64,000 bases of DNA, taken from NCBI GenBank assembly GCA_963923455.1, contig CAWULT010000002.1, positions 30,747 through 94,746 on the forward strand. Direction: 5' to 3'. The notes beneath the pieces were generated by a model, which was not told the DNA's origin, ran no database searches, and worked only from the letters and a program-made list of their open reading frames with translations. Positions 34,269 through 42,776 of the stretch are shown in pieces. Numbering within the stretch: position 1 is the first letter of the stretch; each line of letters opens with the position of its first letter. This DNA comes from CAWULT01 sp963923455 (GTDB lineage: Bacteria; Acidobacteriota; Vicinamibacteria; Vicinamibacterales; UBA2999). The position numbers and the translations under genes were made by a program.

Positions 34269-35310
34269 GGCGATGGAGCGGCTCGAGAGCGAGAGCCTCG
34301 CGCCGCAGGCGGCCCGGAGCGCAGCCACCCGCGGGCGGTTGCGCCCCGAACCGGAGGACGACGTCCGGCCCGCGTTCCAGCACGACCGCGACCGGATCAT
34401 CCACAGCAAGGCGTTCCGGCGCCTCAAGCACAAGACGCAGGTGTTCTTCGCGCCGGCGGGCGATCACTACCGGACCCGCCTGACGCATTCCCTCGAGGTG
34501 TCGCAAATCGCGCGGACCATCGCGAAGGTGCTCCGGCTCCACGAGGAACTCACCGAAGCCATTGCGCTCGGGCACGACCTCGGTCATACGCCGTTCGGCC
34601 ACGCCGGCGAGCGCGTGCTCGACGAACTCGTGCCCGGCGGCTTCCGGCACTACGAGCAGAGCCTGCGCATCGTCGACGTGCTGGAGAACGACGGCCAGGG
34701 GCTGAACCTGACGTGGGAGGTCCGCGACGGGATCGGCCGCCACTCGAAGGGGAAGAACGGGGCGCCGGTGGGCATCGAGCCGAGCAAACGCGCGGCGACC
34801 ATCGAGGGCCAGATCATGCGGGTCGCGGACCTCATCGCCTACGTCAACCACGACATCGACGACGCCACCCGCGCCGGGGTGCTCGCCGAAGCGGACCTGC
34901 CGCGCGAGGCTGTCGGAGTACTGGGCGCGTCGTCGTCGGCCCGCATCGCCCGGATGGTCAAGGACGTCGTCTCCGAGACGCAGGCCGGGGGGGTGACCGA
35001 GATCCGCATGAGCCCAGGGGTCCTCGAGGCGACGCTGTCCATGCGAGCGTTTCTGTTCGAGCACGTCTACGAGAACGAGGCCGCGACGGCCGAATTCAGC
35101 AAGGCCACCGGCGTCCTCGGGGGCCTCTGGGAAAAGGTGCAGGCCCGCCCGCACGACTTCCTCGACGAGGCGGTCGTCCGGGCCGAGGGACTGGACGTCG
35201 CGACCAAGGACTTCCTGGCCGGCATGACCGACCGGTTCGCGGTGGCCCTTTTCGAGCGCCTGTTCATCCCGAAACCCTGGGTCGGCCCGATGGCCGGGAA
35301 TCAGCTATAA
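34252..35310 (+). CDS. dgt: dGTPase-like HD-domain deoxynucleotide triphosphohydrolase
   Basis: 352 residues, HD fold: TRLTHSLEVSQIARTIAKVL (first His), HDLGHTPFGHAGERVL (HD pair), and further His and Asp residues (GFRHYEQSLRIV, LIAYVNHDIDDA). It hydrolyses dNTPs to deoxynucleosides plus triphosphate and probably sets dNTP pools. The 'deoxyguanosinetriphosphate triphosphohydrolase-like' type is shorter than E. coli Dgt. GTG at 34252, preceded by GGAGG at good spacing inside deoB, is preferred to ATG 34273. It ends in CAG CTA TAA, whose bases double as the -10 box of the next gene. Confidence 0.88.
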   Translation: MSTIREAMERLESESLAPQAARSAATRGRLRPEPEDDVRPAFQHDRDRIIHSKAFRRLKHKTQVFFAPAGDHYRTRLTHSLEVSQIARTIAKVLRLHEELTEAIALGHDLGHTPFGHAGERVLDELVPGGFRHYEQSLRIVDVLENDGQGLNLTWEVRDGIGRHSKGKNGAPVGIEPSKRAATIEGQIMRVADLIAYVNHDIDDATRAGVLAEADLPREAVGVLGASSSARIARMVKDVVSETQAGGVTEIRMSPGVLEATLSMRAFLFEHVYENEAATAEFSKATGVLGGLWEKVQARPHDFLDEAVVRAEGLDVATKDFLAGMTDRFAVALFERLFIPKPWVGPMAGNQL

Positions 35311-35311
35311 T
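35306..35311 (+). promoter_or_regulatory. TATAAT overlapping the dgt-like stop, promoter for yceD
   Basis: TATAAT spans the dgt-like stop TAA (35308-35310), 42 nt before the yceD ATG at 35354. The same CAGCTATAATT string sits in the leuS promoter at 46277. A weak -35 cannot be excluded; none is evident. Confidence 0.5.
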
Positions 35312-35353
35312 TGAAGGTCTGCCTTTCGCGGAATGTTCGCGACAGGGTGCGCG

Positions 35354-35875
35354 ATGCTGCTTGATCTGACACGGTACCGGAGGCCGGTCGACCACTTCAC
35401 CAGGACGTTCGAGCCTGCCGAAGTGGCCGGCGAGGGCGATGCTTACCAGGTGGTGGCTCCTGTCGTCCTGGATTTCGAAATCCAGAAGGACAAGGACCGC
35501 TTTCACCTGATCGGCACCGTCAAGACGGAGCTCGAGCTGCCCTGCAGCCGCTGCCTCGAGCCCTTCCGGATGCTGGTGGACACCACGTTCGACGCGCGGT
35601 TCCATCCAGCCGCGGAACTCGACGCCGCCGAGGAGCGGGAAGTCGACGAGGACGACCTCGAGACGAGCTACTACCGCGACGACCAGCTCGATCTGAACGA
35701 GCTCCTGCGGGAGCAGTTCTACCTCGCGCTGCCCATGAAGCCGCTGTGCCGCGAGGACTGCCGGGGGCTCTGCCCCGTGTGCGGCACGAACCGGAACACC
35801 GCCACGTGCGGGTGCGAGCACGTTTGGGAGGACCCCCGACTGGCTCCGCTCAAAGGGCTCTCGAAACCCAATTAG
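35354..35875 (+). CDS. yceD: YceD (DUF177) family protein
   Basis: 173 residues. CSRCLEPF in the middle and the C-terminal CREDCRGLCPVCGTNRNTATCGCEH knuckle are the DUF177 Cys motifs, which bind metal. The family is linked to ribosome large-subunit assembly and is usually followed by rpmF, as here (12-bp gap). ATG at 35354 gives the family start LLDLTRYRRP; an ATG at 35333 would add seven residues. First gene of the rpmF-fab run. Confidence 0.85.
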   Translation: MLLDLTRYRRPVDHFTRTFEPAEVAGEGDAYQVVAPVVLDFEIQKDKDRFHLIGTVKTELELPCSRCLEPFRMLVDTTFDARFHPAAELDAAEEREVDEDDLETSYYRDDQLDLNELLREQFYLALPMKPLCREDCRGLCPVCGTNRNTATCGCEHVWEDPRLAPLKGLSKPN

Positions 35876-35887
35876 AACAAGACGACG

Positions 35888-36070
35888 ATGCCTAATCCAA
35901 AACGACGCCACTCCAAGACCCGTACGGCGAAGCGCCGCACGCACGACGCACTCACCGCGTCCACGACCGGCCTGTGCCCGCAGTGCAAGGAGCCGAAGGC
36001 TCCGCACCGCATCTGCCCGCACTGCGGCTACTACCAGCAGCGGCAGGTTCGCGCCGTCGACGAGGAATAG
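35888..36070 (+). CDS. rpmF: 50S ribosomal protein L32
   Basis: 60-residue basic ribosomal protein: MPNPKRRHSKTRTAKRRTH at the N-terminus and the zinc-binding CPQC...CPHCGYY. The four Cys make this the zinc-containing form. In many bacteria plsX and fabH come next; here fabD begins 7 bp after its stop, so those genes have been lost or moved. Confidence 0.96.
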   Translation: MPNPKRRHSKTRTAKRRTHDALTASTTGLCPQCKEPKAPHRICPHCGYYQQRQVRAVDEE

Positions 36071-36077
36071 CCGCTTC

Positions 36078-37022
36078 GTGCTGGCATTCGTCTTCCCCGG
36101 GCAGGGCGCGCACCGGGTCGGGATGGGGCGGGCGCTGGCCGAGGCCTATCCAGAGGCGCGGGCCGTGTTCGACGAAGCCGACCGGGCGTTCGGCCGCTCG
36201 GCTTCCGGCCGGGCGCTGACGGAGATCATCTTCGACGGCCCCGAAGAGGAACTGGTGCTGACCGAGCACGCCCAGCCCGCCATTCTGGCCGTCAGCGTCG
36301 CGGCACACCGGGTGCTCGAGGGCCGGGGGCTCCAGCCGGCCATCGTGGCCGGTCACAGCCTGGGCGAGTACTCGGCACACGTCGCGGCCGGCACGATTGG
36401 CCTGGGGGATGCCGTGGCGACGGTTCGCCGTCGTGGCCGGTACATGCAGGAGGCGGTTCCGGTCGGCGTGGGGGCGATGGCCGCGATTCTCGGGGCCGAC
36501 CTCGACACCGTTCGCCGTGCCTGTGAGGAGGCGGCCGACGGTGAAGTCGTCAGCCCGGCGAACATGAACGGCGGCGGCCAGGTGGTGATCGCGGGGCACG
36601 CGGGGGCGGTCACGCGGGCGTGCGAGCGGGCCAAGGCGCTCGGCGCCAGGAAGGCGATGATGCTGTCGGTCAGCGCGCCGTTCCACTGCGCGTTGATGCG
36701 GCCGGCCGAGGATCGGCTGGCGCCGGAACTGCGCGGCCTGCCGACCCGGGCGCCGCGGGTCCCGGTGGTCGCCAACGTCGATGCCGAGCCCAAGCTGGAC
36801 GCCGCCGCCGCCATCGAGGCGCTGGTCCGCCAGGTCTCCGCGCCGGTGCGCTGGGACGCGGTCGTGATGCGACTGGCCGCCGAGGGCGTGACCACGTTCG
36901 TCGAAGTCGGGCCCGGGAAGGCGCTGACTGGCATGATCAAGCGGATCCGACCGGAGGCGCGCCTGGCCAGTTTCGAGGGGCCGGACGGTCTGGCCGCCGT
37001 CGAGGACACATGTTCGAACTGA
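36078..37022 (+). CDS. fabD: Malonyl-CoA:ACP transacylase FabD
   Basis: 314 residues. FVFPGQGAHRVGMGRALAE opens the acyltransferase fold; the nucleophile Ser is in GHSLGEYSAHVAAG and the catalytic His in SAPFHCALM. It loads malonyl groups on ACP for fatty-acid elongation. GTG start at 36078 directly after rpmF. The last 13 bp overlap fabG. With fabG, acpP and fabF it forms the usual fatty-acid synthesis run. Confidence 0.95.
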   Translation: MLAFVFPGQGAHRVGMGRALAEAYPEARAVFDEADRAFGRSASGRALTEIIFDGPEEELVLTEHAQPAILAVSVAAHRVLEGRGLQPAIVAGHSLGEYSAHVAAGTIGLGDAVATVRRRGRYMQEAVPVGVGAMAAILGADLDTVRRACEEAADGEVVSPANMNGGGQVVIAGHAGAVTRACERAKALGARKAMMLSVSAPFHCALMRPAEDRLAPELRGLPTRAPRVPVVANVDAEPKLDAAAAIEALVRQVSAPVRWDAVVMRLAAEGVTTFVEVGPGKALTGMIKRIRPEARLASFEGPDGLAAVEDTCSN

Positions 37023-37750
37023 CCGGAAAGACGGCCATCGTGACCGGCGCCTCGCGGGGTATCGGCCGGGCGATCGCAGTGGCGCTCGCCGCCCGGGGCG
37101 CGCACGTCGTGGCCGCCGCGCGCGGCGACAACGCAGTCGCGACGGCCGAGGCCATCCGGGCGGCAGGCGGATCGGCCGACGCCGTGGCCGTCGACGTCAC
37201 CGATGCCGACGCGTTCGGCGCGATGGTGAAGTCGGTGCTCGCCGACCGGGGCCGGATCGACATCCTGGTCAACAACGCCGGCATCACCCGCGATCAGCTC
37301 GCGCTGCGGATGAAGCGGGACGACTGGGACCAGGTCATCGCCACCAACCTGACGGCGTCCTTCGCGTGCGCCCAGGCCGTGCTGCCCGCCATGGTCCGGC
37401 AGCGCTCCGGACGGATCGTCTCGATCAGCTCGGTCGTCGGTCAGATGGGGAACGCAGGCCAGGCCAACTACGCGGCATCGAAGGCCGGCATCATCGGGTT
37501 CAGCAAGTCGCTCGCGCGCGAGGTGGCGTCGCGCAACGTGACCGTGAACGTCGTGGCCCCCGGGCTGATCGACACGGACATGACCAGGGCGATCGCCGAA
37601 AGGGCGAAAGGCGACTGGGCGGCGCAGATCCCGGCGGGCCGAGTGGGCACGCCCGACGAGGTCGCGGCCGCCGTCTGCTTCCTGGCGTCCGATGAGGCGT
37701 CGTATATTACTGGGCAGGTACTCGCCGTCAACGGCGGGATGTACACGTAA
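37010..37750 (+). CDS. fabG: 3-oxoacyl-ACP reductase FabG
   Basis: 246-residue short-chain dehydrogenase. The cofactor motif is TGASRGIGRAIA, followed by NNAG, the catalytic Ser (VSISSVVGQMGNAGQ), and YAASKAG with Tyr and Lys. It reduces 3-oxoacyl-ACP with NADPH. ATG at 37010 starts 13 bp inside fabD. Near the end the SYITGQ codons are TCG TAT ATT ACT, rare in this genome, and form a TATATT box 104 nt before acpP. Confidence 0.95.
   Translation: MFELTGKTAIVTGASRGIGRAIAVALAARGAHVVAAARGDNAVATAEAIRAAGGSADAVAVDVTDADAFGAMVKSVLADRGRIDILVNNAGITRDQLALRMKRDDWDQVIATNLTASFACAQAVLPAMVRQRSGRIVSISSVVGQMGNAGQANYAASKAGIIGFSKSLAREVASRNVTVNVVAPGLIDTDMTRAIAERAKGDWAAQIPAGRVGTPDEVAAAVCFLASDEASYITGQVLAVNGGMYT
37703..37708 (+). 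promoter_or_regulatory. TATATT inside fabG, candidate acpP promoter
   Basis: The codons TAT ATT ACT of the conserved SYITGQ motif form a -10-like TATATT in a GC-rich gene, about 104 nt ahead of acpP, which needs more product than fabG. No convincing -35. Confidence 0.4.
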
Positions 37751-37812
37751 ACGTCCGACCGCACGCACTGGCTGGGTACCGTCAAGGCGGCGCACTCGCA
37801 GAGGAGAGATCG

Positions 37813-38055
37813 ATGGCTGTTGCAGACAAGGTGAAGAGCATCATCGTGGAGCAGCTCGGAGTCGACGAGGAGGAAGTGACCGCGGATGCCTCCTTCGTGG
37901 ACGACCTCGGCGCCGACTCGCTCGACACGGTCGAGCTCGTCATGGCATTCGAAGAGGAGTTCGGCATCGAGATTCCGGACGAGGCGGCCGAGAAGATCAC
38001 CCGCGTCAAGGAAGCCATCGACTACATCGAGGCGCACGCCAAGTCCAAGAAGTAG
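37813..38055 (+). CDS. acpP: Acyl carrier protein
   Basis: 80-residue acidic carrier of fatty-acyl chains. Phosphopantetheine attaches to Ser in the DSLDTVELVMAFEEEFGIEIPDE block. ATG at 37813 has AGAGGAGAG upstream. It sits between fabG and fabF as in most bacteria. The 62-bp gap before it and the internal TATATT box upstream suggest extra transcription. Confidence 0.97.
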   Translation: MAVADKVKSIIVEQLGVDEEEVTADASFVDDLGADSLDTVELVMAFEEEFGIEIPDEAAEKITRVKEAIDYIEAHAKSKK

Positions 38056-38100
38056 GCTGCGCGGCCCGCGAGGCCGGCAGGCGTGTCCCAGGGAGGGAGT

Positions 38101-39342
38101 TTGAACAGGCGGGTCGTGGTCACGGGCATCGGCCTGGTGTCGTCGCTCGGCATCGGGACCCAGGCCAACTGGGACGCATTGCTGGCTGGCACGTGCGGCG
38201 TCGGCCGCATCACCAGGTTCGATACGACGGGGTTCGCAGCGCAGATCGCGGCGGAGGTCCGGGGGTTCGACCCCCTGGACTACGTGGACAAGAAGGACGT
38301 CAAGAAGATGGACGTCTTCATCCAATACGCGATCGCGGCGTCGGACTTCGCCATGAAGGACTCGGGACTCGCGATCACCCCCGAGAACGCCACGGACGTC
38401 GGCGTCTTCATCGGGTCGGGCATCGGCGGCTTCACGACGATCGAGCGCGAGCACAGCGCGCTCCTCGGCGGCGGGCCGCGCCGGATTTCGCCGTTCTTCA
38501 TCCCCGCCACGATCATCAACCTCGCCGCCGGGCACGTGTCGATTCGCTTCGGCGCGAAAGGTCCGAACCTGGCGACGTGCACCGCCTGCGCGGCCTCGGC
38601 CCACGCCGTCGGGGAGTCGTTCGAGATCATCCGGCGGGGTGACGCGGACGTCATGATCGCCGGCGGCTCCGAGGCCGCCATCACGCCGATGAGCGTTGGC
38701 GGCTTCGCGGCGCTGCGCGCGCTGTCGACGCGCAACGAGACCCCGGAGCGCGCCAGCCGCCCGTTCGACGCCGAACGGGACGGGTTCGTCATCGGCGAGG
38801 GCGCGGGGGTGCTGATCCTCGAGGAACTCGAACACGCCCGGCGCCGGGGCGCCCGCATCTACGCCGAGGTGGCGGGCTACGGCATGAGCGGCGACGCGTA
38901 CCACATCACCGCGCCCTCCGAAGACGGGAACGGCGGCCGCCGGGTCATGGCCATGGCCCTCCGCAAGGCCGGGATCCGGCCGGAAGAGGTGGACTACATC
39001 AACGCCCACGGCACGTCGACCCCGTACAACGACAAGCTGGAGACGCGCGCCATCAAGGAGTGTTTCGGCGAGCACGCGCGCCGCCTGGCCATCTCCTCGA
39101 CCAAGTCGATGACCGGGCACCTGCTGGGCGGCGCCGGCGGCCTCGAGGCCGGCATCTCCGCGCTGGCGGTGCATCACCAGGTAGTGCCGCCGACGATCAA
39201 TCTCGACCAGGCCGACGCGGAATGCGACCTCGACTACGTGCCCCACGTGAAGCGCGCGATGCCGGTTCGATACGCGCTCTCGAACTCGTTCGGGTTCGGC
39301 GGCACCAACGCGGCGCTCCTGTTCAAGCGGTACGAGGCCTGA
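38101..39342 (+). CDS. fabF: 3-oxoacyl-ACP synthase II FabF
   Basis: 413-residue condensing enzyme. The catalytic triad is visible: Cys in CTACAASAHAVGE (here CTACAAS), His in NAHGTSTPYND and His in SMTGHLLGGAGG. It extends acyl-ACP by two carbons. TTG at 38101 is preferred: GGAGG lies 4 nt upstream and the family start is (M)NRRVVVTG; GTG at 38083 would add six residues. fabH is not nearby, so chain initiation must be encoded elsewhere. Confidence 0.94.
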   Translation: MNRRVVVTGIGLVSSLGIGTQANWDALLAGTCGVGRITRFDTTGFAAQIAAEVRGFDPLDYVDKKDVKKMDVFIQYAIAASDFAMKDSGLAITPENATDVGVFIGSGIGGFTTIEREHSALLGGGPRRISPFFIPATIINLAAGHVSIRFGAKGPNLATCTACAASAHAVGESFEIIRRGDADVMIAGGSEAAITPMSVGGFAALRALSTRNETPERASRPFDAERDGFVIGEGAGVLILEELEHARRRGARIYAEVAGYGMSGDAYHITAPSEDGNGGRRVMAMALRKAGIRPEEVDYINAHGTSTPYNDKLETRAIKECFGEHARRLAISSTKSMTGHLLGGAGGLEAGISALAVHHQVVPPTINLDQADAECDLDYVPHVKRAMPVRYALSNSFGFGGTNAALLFKRYEA

Positions 39343-39364
39343 GGCCGATCCGGAGGGGCACCCG

Positions 39365-40123
39365 ATGAAGATCGCCGTCTGCATCAAGCAGGTTCCGACC
39401 CGGGAATGGCAGCCCCGGCTGACCGACGACCGGACGTGGATTCGCGAGCAGGACGCCAGCTACGAGATGAACGAACCCGACGCCTACGCGCTCGAGGAGG
39501 CGCTTCGGCTGCGGGAGAAGCACGGTGGGGACGTGGTGGTGTGCGCCGCCGGCCCGGCCCGGGTGCAGACGGTGCTCCGTGAAGCGCTGGCGCGGGGGGC
39601 GGACCGGGCGATTCACGTCGAGGGTGAGGCCCTGGGCGCCGCCGATGCGGCGGTCGTGGCCGACGCGCTGGCGGCGGCGATGGAAGGCGAGGGCTTCGAC
39701 CTGGTGTTGACAGGCCTCCAGTCCGACGATCAGGGGCACGGCCAGACCGGCGTCACGCTCGCCACCAGGCTCGGGATGCCGCACTCGACGATCATCATGG
39801 AGGTCCAGGTTCAGGACGGCCGCGTGCGCCTCAAGCGCGAACTCGAGGGCGGCTGGTTCCAGTGGGTGTCGATGCCGCTGCCGGCCCTGCTGACCATCCA
39901 GAGCGGGATCAACCAGCTCCGGTATGCCACGCTCAAGGGCATCATGGCCGCGAAGAAGAAGGAGATCCGCAGGGTCGCGGCGCCGGCGGCCGTGCCGACC
40001 CAGCGCATCGTAGCCCTGTCCGTCCCGGAGAAGGCGAAGCAGACCCAGATGATCGCCGGCGCCCCGGCCGAGGCGGCGGCCGAACTGGTCCGCCGCCTGC
40101 GCGAGGAGGCGCGAGCACTGTGA
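39365..40123 (+). CDS. etfB: Electron transfer flavoprotein beta subunit
   Basis: 252 residues. The KIAVCIKQVPTREWQPRLTDD start, EMNEPDAYALEEALRLREKHGG and the C-terminal AMP-binding loop with DDQGHGQTG and IQSGINQLRYATLKGIMAAKKKEI show the ETF beta fold. With EtfA it takes electrons from acyl-CoA dehydrogenases. Its stop overlaps the etfA start (GTGA). Confidence 0.94.
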   Translation: MKIAVCIKQVPTREWQPRLTDDRTWIREQDASYEMNEPDAYALEEALRLREKHGGDVVVCAAGPARVQTVLREALARGADRAIHVEGEALGAADAAVVADALAAAMEGEGFDLVLTGLQSDDQGHGQTGVTLATRLGMPHSTIIMEVQVQDGRVRLKRELEGGWFQWVSMPLPALLTIQSGINQLRYATLKGIMAAKKKEIRRVAAPAAVPTQRIVALSVPEKAKQTQMIAGAPAEAAAELVRRLREEARAL

Positions 40124-41082
40124 TTCTCGTGATCGCCGAACAGCGCGGCGGAGCGCTGAACCGAGCCAGCTGGGAGGCGATCGCCGCAGCCCAGCAGCTG
40201 GCCGGAGACCTGCCGGTTTCCGTCGCCGTCCTCGGCAGCGGGGTAGACGCGCTCGCCGGAGAACTGGCCGCGGCCGATGTCGCCGAGGTGATTGCGGTCG
40301 ACGACCCGCTGCTCTCTGGCTACACGCCGGACGCCGTCGCGATGGCGATCGAGGGGCTGGTCGCCGCCCGCACGCCCGGGACCGTTGTCCTGCCGCACAC
40401 CTACCAGACGCGCGATTGCGCGCCACTGATTGCCGCGCGGCTGCGGCGGCCGCTCGTGACCGACGTGACCGCCATCAAGGGGACCGGCGCGTCGGCGACG
40501 TTCGTACGCCAGATGTTCCAGGGCAAGCTGACCGCCGAGGTCGCGCCGATCGGCGACGCTCCCGTCTTCGTGACGGTCCAGGTCGGCGCCTTCCGCGCCG
40601 ACGCCGTCCGCCGCGGATCCGGTGCGCCGGTGTCGCGAGTCTCCGTCGCAATCGACGCGGGACGCATCCGGCAGACGACGGAGGCGCCGTTCCAGGAGGC
40701 CGCGCAGGCCGTCGATCTGGGACAGGCGGATCGCATCGTGGCCGTCGGCCGCGGCATCAAGGCCCAGGAGCACGTCGCCCTCGCGGCCAGCCTCGCGACC
40801 GCCATGCGGGCCGAGTTGGCGGCGTCCCGGCCCATCTGCGACAACGGCTGGCTCCCGATGGATCGCCAGGTGGGGAGTTCCGGCCAGACGGTGGCGCCGA
40901 AGCTGTACGTGGCGCTCGGGATCTCGGGTGCGATTCAGCACGTCGTGGGGATGAAGGCCGCACGGACGATCGTCGCGATCAACAAGGACGCCGATGCGCC
41001 GATCTTCGAAGTGGCCGACTACGGCATCGTGGGAGATCTCTTCGAGATCGTGCCGGCGCTGATCGCGGCGCTCGAGACCTAG
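40120..41082 (+). CDS. etfA: Electron transfer flavoprotein alpha subunit
   Basis: 320 residues. The C-terminal FAD-binding block is VGRGIKAQEH, DNGWLPMDRQVGSSGQTVAPKLYVALGISGAIQHVVGMK and INKDADAPIFEVADYGIVGDLFEIVPAL, normal for EtfA. GTG at 40120 overlaps the etfB stop. The gene next to it is the ETF-quinone oxidoreductase, so all three parts of the electron route to menaquinone are together. Confidence 0.94.
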   Translation: MILVIAEQRGGALNRASWEAIAAAQQLAGDLPVSVAVLGSGVDALAGELAAADVAEVIAVDDPLLSGYTPDAVAMAIEGLVAARTPGTVVLPHTYQTRDCAPLIAARLRRPLVTDVTAIKGTGASATFVRQMFQGKLTAEVAPIGDAPVFVTVQVGAFRADAVRRGSGAPVSRVSVAIDAGRIRQTTEAPFQEAAQAVDLGQADRIVAVGRGIKAQEHVALAASLATAMRAELAASRPICDNGWLPMDRQVGSSGQTVAPKLYVALGISGAIQHVVGMKAARTIVAINKDADAPIFEVADYGIVGDLFEIVPALIAALET

Positions 41083-41107
41083 GCCCGCAGCCGCCCCGGA
41101 CCGACGC

Positions 41108-42766
41108 ATGGATCGCGAGACACTCGAGGTCGACGTCCTGATCGTTGGAGGCGGGCCGGCCGGCATGGCGGCTGCGCTGCGCCTGGCGCAGTTGCAGCAG
41201 GCTGCCGGCGGCGAGCCCCTCGCCATCGCCGTGCTGGAGAAGGCCCGCGAGGCCGGCGCGCACGTGCTTTCGGGCGCCGTGCTCGACCCCTCGGCACTCG
41301 CCGACCTCGTGCCTGACTACGCCTCCAGGGGCGCGCCGCTCGCCGCGCCCGTGGCAGACGACCGCGTCTACTACCTGACAGGACGGCGGCAGCTGCGCTT
41401 CCCGTTCGTGCCGCCTCCGCTGCGGAATCACGGCCACTACGTGGTGTCGTTGAACGCGCTCGTCCGCTGGCTCGCAGAGCAGGTCGAGGCGGCCGGCGTC
41501 GACCTGTTCACGGGATTCGCGGGACAGGACGTGCTGATGGACGGCAGCCGTGTCGTGGGGGTCAGGACCGGCGATCGCGGCGTCGCGCGGGACGGATCCC
41601 GGAAGGCCGCCTACGAGCCCGGCGTCGACATTCTGGCGAAGGTCACGATCTTCGCCGACGGCGTGCGGGGCCACCTGACGAAGCAGGTCCTGTCACGCGT
41701 CCCGGCGCTCCAGGACGGGCGCGAACCGCAGCAGTTCGCGATCGGCATCAAGGAGTTGTGGGAGCTGCCGGCCGGGCGCCTCGCGCCTGGGTCGGTGATC
41801 CACACCCTCGGCTATCCACTGCGGCACGAGGAATTCGGCGGCGGCTTCATCTACGGCCTGCCCGACAATCAGGTCTCGCTCGGCCTCGTCTGCGGGCTCG
41901 ACTACCGCGATCCGAGGTTCGACCCGCACATGGCCTTCAACCGCTTCAAGCAGCATCCGCTGGTCGCGGGGATCCTCGAAGGGGGCACGCTCGTCCGGTA
42001 CGGGGCGAAGGCCCTGCCGGAAGGCGGCTGGAACACGATCCCCCGCCACTATCTCGACGGTGCGCTGCTCGCCGGCGACGCGGCGGGCTTCCTGAACTCG
42101 ATGCGCCTGAAGGGTATTCACCTGGCGATGCGGACGGGCATGATCGCCGCCGAGGCCGCATTCGAGGCAGTGGCCGCGGGCGACACGTCGGCGGCGGGCC
42201 TGGCCCGTTACCAGGAGAAGATCGACCGGAGCCAGGTGCGGGCGGAGTTGTTCCCGGTCCGGAACGTGCACCAGGCGTTCGGCCACGGCCTGCTGGCGGG
42301 CCTGGTGTTCTCGGGCCTGACGGTGCTGACGGGCGGACGCTGGTTCGAGGATCTGCGCGGCCATGCGGGTCACGCGCGCATGAAGACGCTCGCGTGGTAC
42401 TACGGCCGGCGAAGCGGCGCAGCCGTCGCGAGCAACGCCACGCCCATCGACCGCCGTACGACGTTCGATCGCGTCACGGGCGTCCACTATGCCGGCACCG
42501 CGCACGACGAGGACCAGCCGGTCCACCTGCTCGTACAGACCGACGTCTGCCGCAGCGCCTGCGGCCCCGAGTACGGGCATCCGTGCACGAGGTTCTGCCC
42601 GGCGCACGTCTACGAGATCAGGCCAGGCCCCGACGGCCGGCCCTCGCTGCAGATCAACGCCTCGAACTGCGTGCACTGCAAGACGTGCGACATCATGGAT
42701 CCGTACCAGGCCATCACGTGGGTCGCGCCCGAGGGCGGGGGCGGACCGCAGTACACGGGCATGTAG
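41108..42766 (+). CDS. Electron-transfer flavoprotein:quinone oxidoreductase
   Basis: 552-residue ETF-QO. FAD motif VLIVGGGPAGMAAALRLA, the EKAREAGAHVLSGAVLDPSAL block, then the quinone-binding hydrophobic region, and a C-terminal [4Fe-4S] ferredoxin domain (CRSACGPEYGHPCTRFCP and NCVHCKTCDIMDPYQAITW). It passes electrons from ETF to the membrane quinone, here probably menaquinone made by the 25-31 kb operon. The start is 25 bp after etfA. Confidence 0.94.
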   Translation: MDRETLEVDVLIVGGGPAGMAAALRLAQLQQAAGGEPLAIAVLEKAREAGAHVLSGAVLDPSALADLVPDYASRGAPLAAPVADDRVYYLTGRRQLRFPFVPPPLRNHGHYVVSLNALVRWLAEQVEAAGVDLFTGFAGQDVLMDGSRVVGVRTGDRGVARDGSRKAAYEPGVDILAKVTIFADGVRGHLTKQVLSRVPALQDGREPQQFAIGIKELWELPAGRLAPGSVIHTLGYPLRHEEFGGGFIYGLPDNQVSLGLVCGLDYRDPRFDPHMAFNRFKQHPLVAGILEGGTLVRYGAKALPEGGWNTIPRHYLDGALLAGDAAGFLNSMRLKGIHLAMRTGMIAAEAAFEAVAAGDTSAAGLARYQEKIDRSQVRAELFPVRNVHQAFGHGLLAGLVFSGLTVLTGGRWFEDLRGHAGHARMKTLAWYYGRRSGAAVASNATPIDRRTTFDRVTGVHYAGTAHDEDQPVHLLVQTDVCRSACGPEYGHPCTRFCPAHVYEIRPGPDGRPSLQINASNCVHCKTCDIMDPYQAITWVAPEGGGGPQYTGM

Positions 42767-42776
42767 GGCGAGGCCG

